Source: Eubacterium sp. (GTDB taxonomy: Bacteria > Bacillota > Clostridia > Peptostreptococcales > Anaerovoracaceae). From it: a stretch of 9,815 bases of DNA. Position numbers and translations under genes: made by a program. Location: contig JAFOKI010000215.1 in assembly GCA_017419895.1 (NCBI GenBank), positions 1 to 9,815 on the forward strand. The letters are read 5' to 3'. Positions 1 to 4,811 of the stretch are shown here, in pieces (within the stretch, counting starts at the first letter, position 1; the number at the start of each line of letters is the position of its first letter). The notes under the pieces are model-generated. The model was not told the DNA's origin, searched no databases, and was given only the letters and a program-made list of their open reading frames with translations.

Positions 1-293
1 ATCTTAAAGTCTTCACGGGAGGGAATGTCGAGAACGCTTCTTTCGGAGCGACGATCTGCGCTGAGCGTACTGCGGCAGTTAAGGCCGTGACCGCCGGCTA
101 CAGGAAATTCAGAAAGATCGCGATAACCGCGACCGGAGAGGAAGCGTCTCCCTGCGGTATATGCAGGCAGTTCCTTTCGGAGTTTTCGGACAGTCTTATG
201 GTAATAACCGGTCCGTCTGAGGATGAAATACATGAAACGAGCCTTGCGGCACTTCTGCCGGGATCGTTCAGCTTTGAGCAAGGGAAGAAGTAA
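1..293 (+). CDS. cdd: Cytidine deaminase, 3' part (5' end outside window)
   Basis: Pyrimidine salvage enzyme that hydrolytically deaminates cytidine and deoxycytidine to uridine and deoxyuridine in the cytosol. The reading frame is open from position 3 to the TAA at 291-293, giving 96 visible residues of a family that is usually about 130-135 long, so roughly the first third is missing. The visible part has the full active site: GGNVENASFGATICAERTA holds the first zinc-ligand Cys and the catalytic Glu (CAE), and SPCGICRQFLSEF holds the PCxxC pair that completes the zinc site. A GTG at 87 is only an internal codon, since the active-site Glu is coded before it. The gene is followed after 52 nt by era, a common pairing in Firmicutes, so co-transcription is likely. 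The family call is secure; substrate range is inferred from the family. Confidence 0.95.
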   Translation, partial: LKVFTGGNVENASFGATICAERTAAVKAVTAGYRKFRKIAITATGEEASPCGICRQFLSEFSDSLMVITGPSEDEIHETSLAALLPGSFSFEQGKK

Positions 294-345
294 GCACTGA
301 TATGGAACTTCGTAAGGCTGCGTAAAAACAGCAGAAAGGCGAATA

Positions 346-1257
346 ATGAAATCGGCATTCATAGGAATAATCGGAAGACCAAACGTAGGCAAGTCGACTC
401 TTCTCAATGCGATCCTCGGAGAGAAGGTCGCGATTGCTACAGATAAACCGCAGACGACGAGAAATTCTATCCGCGGGATATTCACTAGGCAGGAAGGCAC
501 GAACGGGCCGGACGATGAAGGTGTCCAGCTCGTTTTCATCGATACTCCGGGCATCCATAAAGGCCGTACCAAACTTGGGGAAGCCATGACGGAGACCGCG
601 GTCAATACGCTGAAAGAGGTTGACCTTGTGCTTTTTCTTGTCGACAATCTGACCGACAGGACCAAGGCGGACAACTGGATAATGGCAATGCTTTCGGAGA
701 TCGAAACGCCCAAGATCCTGGTGATAAATAAGATAGACAAGCTCTCTCCGGAAGAATATCTTGAACTTTACAACAAGTATGACCAAACCGGGATGTTCGA
801 GGATATCTACGGGACGTCTGCTATCGACGGGCGGAACGTGGGAGATCTTCTCAAGAGGATAGAAGAATTCGCGGAAGAAGGACCAATGTACTTTCCGGAG
901 GATATGTTCACGGACCAGACAGAGCGGTTCCTGGTTTCCGAGGTGATCCGTGAGAAAGCTCTGTTATATCTCCAGGATGAAGTGCCGCACGGCATCGCGG
1001 TCGAGGTCGAGTCGTTCGAGGAGGATGCCAGGATCATCAGGATAGGCGCGGTCATATACTGCGAACGCAAGACACATAAAGGTATAATAATAGGCAAGCA
1101 GGGCCGCAAACTCAAGGGCATCGGGAAAGCCGCGAGGGAAGAACTTGAATCGTTCCTCGGCAAGAAGATTTTTCTTGAGCTTTGGGTAAAGGTCCGGGAG
1201 AACTGGCGCGACAGCAGGATGGCGCTCGAAGATCTCGGATATATACAGAAAGACTGA
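346..1257 (+). CDS. era: GTPase Era (30S ribosomal subunit assembly)
   Basis: Essential GTPase that binds the 3' end of 16S rRNA and helps mature the 30S subunit. The 303 residues match the usual length (about 300). GTPase motifs are visible in order: G1 GRPNVGKS (10-17), the QTTR switch region (36-39), G3 DTPG (66-69, followed by IHKG), G4 NKID (128-131) and a G5-like TSA (157-159). The C-terminal half is the KH RNA-binding domain, with the loop GIIIGKQGRKLK at 246-257 and the family signature LELWVKVRENW at 277-287. The start is ATG 346, preceded by AAGG at 336-339 with a 6 nt spacer. Compared with E. coli Era as remembered, the loop between switch I and the DTPG motif is about 9 residues longer (QEGTNGPDDEG, 49-59). 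recO starts one base after the stop codon, so the two are probably translationally coupled. Confidence 0.97.
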   Translation: MKSAFIGIIGRPNVGKSTLLNAILGEKVAIATDKPQTTRNSIRGIFTRQEGTNGPDDEGVQLVFIDTPGIHKGRTKLGEAMTETAVNTLKEVDLVLFLVDNLTDRTKADNWIMAMLSEIETPKILVINKIDKLSPEEYLELYNKYDQTGMFEDIYGTSAIDGRNVGDLLKRIEEFAEEGPMYFPEDMFTDQTERFLVSEVIREKALLYLQDEVPHGIAVEVESFEEDARIIRIGAVIYCERKTHKGIIIGKQGRKLKGIGKAAREELESFLGKKIFLELWVKVRENWRDSRMALEDLGYIQKD

Positions 1258-1258
1258 C

Positions 1259-2020
1259 ATGAAGCAGACAAAAGGGATCGTGCTGCGCCGGGTGAAGACC
1301 ACAGGCGCGAGGCAGATCCTGAGCATATTCACAAGGGAATACGGAAAGGTGAGCGCAGGAGCGTATGCTTCGTCCGGTGCCAAAAACAAATCTACGGCAT
1401 GGGCGGAGCCTTTTACAATGGGTGAATACCATCTGTCCGAGCGCGGCGCGCACTATAACGTCGACAAAGCCGAGACGATCCGTGTCTTTTATGATATAGG
1501 CGGAGATCTCGACAGGTTCTTCGCCGCGTCTTATGTGCTGGAGATCACGGACAGACTGCTCGTTGAGCGTATGCCTCAGCCGGAGCTTTTCGATATTCTC
1601 GCGGATTTTCTGGAGGCTGTCGAGAAGCGTAAAACAAAGTTCGATACGCTCGTCATCGCGTATGAATGCAAAGCCCTGGCGATGTCCGGGGCGCTTGCGG
1701 ATCTAAGTGAGTGTGTGATGTGCGGGAGGACTGATCAACTGACTGCTTTCAGTGTCCCCGGAGGAGGAATGATTTGTTCCGATTGTGAAGATAAACTCAC
1801 ACAGGAAGGCTCAGATTCATTGATTTTTCACACAAATTTTGATATCATATCTACGATAAAGTTCTTAGTTGACAAACCGCTCAGATCACTTCAGGGACTT
1901 GCATTGGATGAAAGCGCGGCAACAGTCCTTCAGCGGGTGATCAGAGAGTATATGGCCTATCATCTGGACATTTCGGGTCTCAAAAGCGAGAGCATGTTCA
2001 GTGGTGGGTCCGGAATATGA
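1259..2020 (+). CDS. recO: DNA repair protein RecO
   Basis: Recombination mediator that works with RecR (and RecF) to load RecA onto SSB-coated single-stranded DNA. The 253 residues fit the family. The N-terminal OB-fold part is recognisable from KGIVLRRVKTTGARQILSIF (5-24) and GKVSAGAYASSGAKNK (29-44), followed by the helical domain (about 85-150). A four-Cys zinc site is complete: CVMC (C152, C155) and CSDC (C173, C176). The start ATG lies 1 nt after the era stop, with only a weak AGAAAG upstream, so expression probably depends on coupling to era. The last third, about 1810-1870, is more A+T-rich than the rest. A DUF4342 gene with a strong ribosome binding site follows 23 nt after the stop. 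Confidence 0.93.
   Translation: MKQTKGIVLRRVKTTGARQILSIFTREYGKVSAGAYASSGAKNKSTAWAEPFTMGEYHLSERGAHYNVDKAETIRVFYDIGGDLDRFFAASYVLEITDRLLVERMPQPELFDILADFLEAVEKRKTKFDTLVIAYECKALAMSGALADLSECVMCGRTDQLTAFSVPGGGMICSDCEDKLTQEGSDSLIFHTNFDIISTIKFLVDKPLRSLQGLALDESAATVLQRVIREYMAYHLDISGLKSESMFSGGSGI
1820..1848 (+). promoter_or_regulatory. Possible internal promoter inside recO
   Basis: An A+T-rich patch in the recO coding region holds TTGATT (1820-1825), a 17 nt spacer and TATCAT (1843-1848), which match the sigma-A consensus at 4/6 and 5/6 positions. It could give the DUF4342 gene, whose start is about 190 nt downstream, its own transcript. This is inference from hexamer match and spacing only; A+T-rich coding DNA gives such matches by chance. 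Confidence 0.25.
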
Positions 2021-2026
2021 TTATTT

Positions 2027-2034
2027 AGAGGAGG
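2027..2034 (+). promoter_or_regulatory. Strong ribosome binding site that decides the DUF4342 start
   Basis: AGAGGAGG at 2027-2034 is a near-consensus Shine-Dalgarno sequence 9 nt before ATG 2044. A TTG at 2035 in the same frame directly abuts this motif, which leaves no spacer, so 2044 is taken as the true start. The site is much stronger than those of recO or era, suggesting that this gene is translated more heavily than its operon neighbours. Confidence 0.85.
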
Positions 2035-2043
2035 TTGAGGATC

Positions 2044-3036
2044 ATGGACATTTCACTCGAAAAGATCGAACTGGTTAAGGACAGAACCGGCGTAACTTAC
2101 GCAGAAGCAAATCAGGCACTTGAAAAGGCAAACGGAAACGTCGTTGACGCAATCATTGCGATCGAGGAATCGATAGACAACGAGACTTCTCCCAGAAAAC
2201 TCGAAAAGCAGGGAGAGGCAATGGTCGAGAAAATCAAAGAGATCGTTAAGCGCGGAAACGTTTCCAAGGTAGTGGTCAAGAAAGATGACGTACCGGTAGT
2301 CAATTTCCCGGTAAACGTTGGTGTGCTCGGAGCAGTTATCGCACCGTGGGGAGTAATCGCAGGCGTTCTCGCAATGATCGGCCTTAAATGTAAAGTGGAA
2401 GTCGTTAAGGATGACGGCACAGTTATCGACGTATCCGCAAAAGCCGGCGATGTGTTTGAAGATGCCAAGGCAAAGGGCGGAAAACTCGCAGGGGATCTGA
2501 AAGGCCGCGCTCCTGAAACACTCGACGGACTTAAAGAGATGGTCTCGGGCGGCTTTGATACGATCAAAGAAAAGGCACCCGGCGCATTTGACGACCTGAA
2601 GGAAAAAGCCCAGAGCGGATTCGATGCGGTAATGGACAAGGTCCCGGCTCCGATCGGTGATGCGATCGATGACCTGAAAGAGAAAGCTCAGAGCGGAATC
2701 GACGCGATCAGGGACAAAGCTCCCGACGCATTCGACGATCTGAAAGAAAAAGCCCAGAGCGGATTCGACGCCGTGAAAGAAAAGGCTCCCGATGCATTCG
2801 ATGCGCTCGACGACCTGAAAGAGAAAGCTCAGAGCGGTATCGAAGCAGTAAAAGAAAAAGTCCTTCGCGGCGAAGAGAAGGCAGGCGATTTCGAAGACTG
2901 GGTAGAAGAGAGTGCCGTTAACGCCAGGGAAGAAGCTTTCGAGAAGGCTGAGGAACTCGCTGAGAAGGCAGAAGCTATGGCTGAGGAAGCAAAAGAGTAT
3001 TTTGAAGAAAAAACAGAAGATAAACCGGAAGAGTAA
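2044..3036 (+). CDS. UBA-like/DUF4342 protein with amphipathic 11-residue repeat tail
   Basis: A 330-residue protein of unknown function. Residues 1-43 (MDISLEKIELVKDRTGVTY...) have the look of a UBA/TS-N three-helix domain, as at the N-terminus of elongation factor Ts. Residues about 60-123 match DUF4342: a charged start (VEKIKEIVKRGNVSKVVVKK), then a hydrophobic hairpin-like stretch 86-121 around NVGVLGAVIAPWGVIAGVLA that could insert into or lie on a membrane. From 149 on there are 22-residue units made of two 11-mers (FDAVKEKAPDA plus FDDLKEKAQSG), then from about 280 an acidic Ala/Glu-rich helix ending in DKPEE. Such 11-mers are typical of LEA-like, apolipoprotein-like and synuclein-like lipid-surface helices; lipid or membrane-stress binding is therefore a reasonable guess but only a guess. 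There is no signal peptide. The gene is last in the cdd-era-recO run and is followed by a strong terminator. Confidence 0.85.
   Translation: MDISLEKIELVKDRTGVTYAEANQALEKANGNVVDAIIAIEESIDNETSPRKLEKQGEAMVEKIKEIVKRGNVSKVVVKKDDVPVVNFPVNVGVLGAVIAPWGVIAGVLAMIGLKCKVEVVKDDGTVIDVSAKAGDVFEDAKAKGGKLAGDLKGRAPETLDGLKEMVSGGFDTIKEKAPGAFDDLKEKAQSGFDAVMDKVPAPIGDAIDDLKEKAQSGIDAIRDKAPDAFDDLKEKAQSGFDAVKEKAPDAFDALDDLKEKAQSGIEAVKEKVLRGEEKAGDFEDWVEESAVNAREEAFEKAEELAEKAEAMAEEAKEYFEEKTEDKPEE
2554..2838 (+). repeat. Tandem coding repeat, A-B-A-B arrangement
   Basis: Four in-frame units inside the DUF4342 gene start at 2554, 2620, 2698 and 2764 and encode 22, 26, 22 and 25 residues, each ending in DLKEKAQSG. A degenerate 22-residue unit (residues 149-170, from 2488) precedes them and a partial one (IEAVKEKV) follows from 2839. 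Codon choice alternates: units 1 and 3 share GAAAAAGCCCAGAGCGGA, units 2 and 4 share GACCTGAAAGAGAAAGCTC. The present array therefore looks like a duplication of a two-unit block (144 and 141 nt). Confidence 0.85.
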
Positions 3037-3061
3037 TCGCTTCAGCAGACGGTAATGACGG

Positions 3062-3094
3062 TTGCCGCGCCGATCAGGCGCGGCAATCTTTTTT
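3062..3094 (+). terminator. Intrinsic terminator after the cdd-era-recO-DUF4342 operon
   Basis: TTGCCGCGCC (3062-3071) pairs perfectly with GGCGCGGCAA (3077-3086) across the loop GATCA, and the stem is followed by TCTTTTTT (3087-3094). A 10-bp G+C-rich stem and a clean T run 25 nt after the stop codon make this a textbook Rho-independent terminator. It separates the operon from glyQS. Confidence 0.95.
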
Positions 3095-3150
3095 ATATGA
3101 CGGATATTTGAGGTATCATACCAAAAACAAGTTGTGAAGTACTGAAATCC

Positions 3151-3179
3151 TTGAAAAAACAAGTGACACAGCAGATAAA
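3151..3179 (+). promoter_or_regulatory. Probable glyQS promoter
   Basis: TTGAAA (3151-3156, 5/6 to consensus) and GATAAA (3174-3179, 4/6) are separated by 17 nt in A+T-rich DNA just after the upstream terminator. The predicted start of transcription near 3186 would give a leader of about 50 nt. The strong terminator upstream means that glyQS needs its own promoter, which supports the call, although the -10 match is only moderate. Confidence 0.5.
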
Positions 3180-3184
3180 TAGTG

Positions 3185-3207
3185 GTAAACTGATATTTAC
3201 GGTAAAT
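3185..3207 (+). promoter_or_regulatory. Overlapping short dyads at the predicted glyQS transcription start
   Basis: Three half-sites GTAAA (3185-3189), TTTAC (3196-3200) and GTAAA (3202-3206) lie in alternating orientation. The second and third form the dyad ATTTAC-G-GTAAAT (3195-3207). The position around +1 to +20 of the predicted transcript would suit a repressor site. No known regulator is recognised, and short A+T dyads occur by chance. Confidence 0.25.
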
Positions 3208-3235
3208 TATTGTATACATTCAAACAGGAGTATTT

Positions 3236-4645
3236 ATGGCAGTTGAAGTAACAATGGAAAAAATCGTGGGTCTTGCTAAGAACAGGGGCTTTGTGTTCCC
3301 GGGATCAGAGATCTACGGAGGGCTTGCCAATACCTGGGATTACGGCCCTGTGGGCGCTTTGTTCAAACAGAATGTCAAGAGCGCATGGTGGAAGAAATTC
3401 GTTCAGGAATCGAAATACAACGTCGGCCTCGACGCGGCGATCCTGATGAACCCAAGAACATGGGAAGCATCGGGTCACATTGGAAGCTTTTCAGACCCCC
3501 TCATAGATTGCAAAAAGTGTAATTCAAGATGGCGTGCGGATAAGCTCATAGAGGAGTACATCATCGAGAGCGGACAGGAACAGATAAGTGTCGACGGATG
3601 GTCTAACGAGCAGATGGAGACATATATCGCCGAGCACGGGATCAAATGCCCCGAATGCGGCGAAAGCGATTTCACAAGCATCCGCCAGTTCAACCTGATG
3701 TTCAAGACCTTCCAGGGCGTTACGGAAGACAGTACGGCTCAGATATATCTGAGACCGGAGACGGCGCAGGGCATATTTGTCAACTTCAAGAACGTTCAGC
3801 GCACGAGCCGTAAAAAACTGCCGTTTGGTATATGCCAGATCGGTAAGTCTTTCAGAAACGAGATCACTCCGGGCAACTTTACGTTCAGGACTAGAGAATT
3901 TGAACAGATGGAACTTGAATTCTTCTGCCGCCCCGGCGAGGACATGGAATGGTTCAAGTACTGGGAGAATTACTGCAGAAACTTCCTGCTGTCGCTCGGC
4001 ATGAAAGAGGAGAATCTCCGCATGCGTGCTCATGAACCGGAAGAACTCTCGCACTACAGCTCAGCGACCACAGACTTTGAGTATAAGTTCCCGTTCGGCT
4101 GGGGCGAGCTCTGGGGCGTTGCGGACAGAACCAATTACGACCTGTCGCAGCACACAGAATACTCCGGTGAGCAGCTGACTGTGACCGAAGGCGAAGGAAA
4201 AGACGCAGTAACGTTTATTCCGTACTGCATCGAACCTTCCGTCGGTGTTGACAGAATGATGCTCGCGTTCCTCATCGACGCTTACGACGAGGAAGTTCTC
4301 ACGGACGCGAAGGGAAGAGAAGACGTCAGAGTCGTGCTCAGACTCCATCCTGCGCTTGCTCCGTACAAAGCTGCAGTCCTCCCGCTCATGAAGAAGCTTT
4401 CCGACCAGGCTGAACCGGTCTACGAAGAACTTTCAAAGTACTTCAGTGTCGATTACGACGTAACAGGATCTATCGGTAAGAGATACCGCAGACAGGATGA
4501 GATCGGAACACCGTTCTGCATCTGCGTCGACCCCGAAACTGCGAATGACGGCTGCGTCACGATCCGTGACAGAGACACGATGGAGCAGGTGAGACTGCCG
4601 ATCGCCGACGTTAGGGCGTATATCGAGGAGAGACTGGTATTCTAA
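3236..4645 (+). CDS. glyQS: Glycyl-tRNA synthetase, dimeric class II type
   Basis: Charges tRNA-Gly with glycine in the cytosol, using ATP. At 469 residues it is the single-chain alpha-2 form, not the split alpha/beta (glyQ plus glyS) form. The class II core is clear: [18 protein letters not shown] (23-40) near the N-terminus, motif 2 with FRNE (207-210) followed by [14 protein letters not shown] (217-230), and motif 3 with EPSVGVDR (333-340). An inserted zinc knuckle has CKKC (C92, C95) and CPEC (C138, C141), all four ligands present. Residues about 365-469 form the anticodon-binding domain ([13 protein letters not shown], then [18 protein letters not shown]). The start is ATG 3236, with AGGAG at 3226-3230 and a 5 nt spacer. 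The gene appears monocistronic, with a promoter after the upstream operon's terminator and a separate promoter for ppdK behind it. No T-box leader is present. Confidence 0.97.
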   Translation: MAVEVTMEKIVGLAKNRGFVFPGSEIYGGLANTWDYGPVGALFKQNVKSAWWKKFVQESKYNVGLDAAILMNPRTWEASGHIGSFSDPLIDCKKCNSRWRADKLIEEYIIESGQEQISVDGWSNEQMETYIAEHGIKCPECGESDFTSIRQFNLMFKTFQGVTEDSTAQIYLRPETAQGIFVNFKNVQRTSRKKLPFGICQIGKSFRNEITPGNFTFRTREFEQMELEFFCRPGEDMEWFKYWENYCRNFLLSLGMKEENLRMRAHEPEELSHYSSATTDFEYKFPFGWGELWGVADRTNYDLSQHTEYSGEQLTVTEGEGKDAVTFIPYCIEPSVGVDRMMLAFLIDAYDEEVLTDAKGREDVRVVLRLHPALAPYKAAVLPLMKKLSDQAEPVYEELSKYFSVDYDVTGSIGKRYRRQDEIGTPFCICVDPETANDGCVTIRDRDTMEQVRLPIADVRAYIEERLVF

Positions 4646-4658
4646 GCAAATGCGGACG

Positions 4659-4677
4659 GCCGCGAAGCGGCTTTGTT
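4659..4677 (+). terminator. Weak candidate terminator after glyQS
   Basis: GCCGC (4659-4663) pairs with GCGGC (4667-4671) across the loop GAA, followed by TTTGTTG. The 5-bp stem is all G+C and the placement, 13 nt after the glyQS stop, is right, but the T run is interrupted, so termination may be partial and some transcripts may run on into ppdK. Confidence 0.35.
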
Positions 4678-4711
4678 GCCGCGTGGAACAGTGATATATC
4701 GGCTCAAAACC

Positions 4712-4740
4712 TTGAAATCGAGCCGTTATAGATGTATAAT
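4712..4740 (+). promoter_or_regulatory. Strong sigma-A-type promoter of ppdK
   Basis: TTGAAA (4712-4717, 5/6) and a perfect TATAAT (4735-4740) are separated by exactly 17 nt. Transcription would start near 4747, about 65 nt before the ppdK ATG. This is the best promoter in the window and fits an enzyme that is usually abundant in Clostridia. The inverted repeat CGGCTC (4700-4705) / GAGCCG (4720-4725) brackets the -35 box and could be an operator. Confidence 0.82.
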
Positions 4741-4747
4741 ATCTAGT

Positions 4748-4766
4748 CGGTGGTATTTAGCCGCCG
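4748..4766 (+). other. Hairpin at the 5' end of the ppdK leader
   Basis: CGGTGG (4748-4753) can pair with CCGCCG (4761-4766) across a 7 nt loop, with one G-U pair. Because the predicted transcription start is near 4747, the mRNA would begin almost directly with this stem. Terminal 5' stems are known to protect bacterial mRNAs from decay; that role here is inference. Confidence 0.4.
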
Positions 4767-4811
4767 CAGTACGTTGACAAGTTATTTCATTAAGAGTGAA
4801 AGGTGTATTTA

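Noticed and set aside
302..325. Seven-codon ORF MELRKAA between cdd and era
   Set aside because: Too short to support, with no convincing ribosome binding site.
1869..1874. Perfect TTGACA hexamer inside recO
   Set aside because: No -10-like sequence lies 15-19 nt downstream (the spacing falls on CAGGGA), so it is not a promoter by itself.
2053..3219. 388-residue minus-strand frame over the DUF4342 gene
   Set aside because: It runs through the perfect plus-strand terminator and the glyQS promoter region, has repeats only because it mirrors the coding repeats, and has no sensible domain.
3037..3235. T-box riboswitch before glyQS
   Set aside because: No conserved AGGGTGGNACCGCG-like box and no second terminator before the start codon; the only terminator belongs to the upstream operon.
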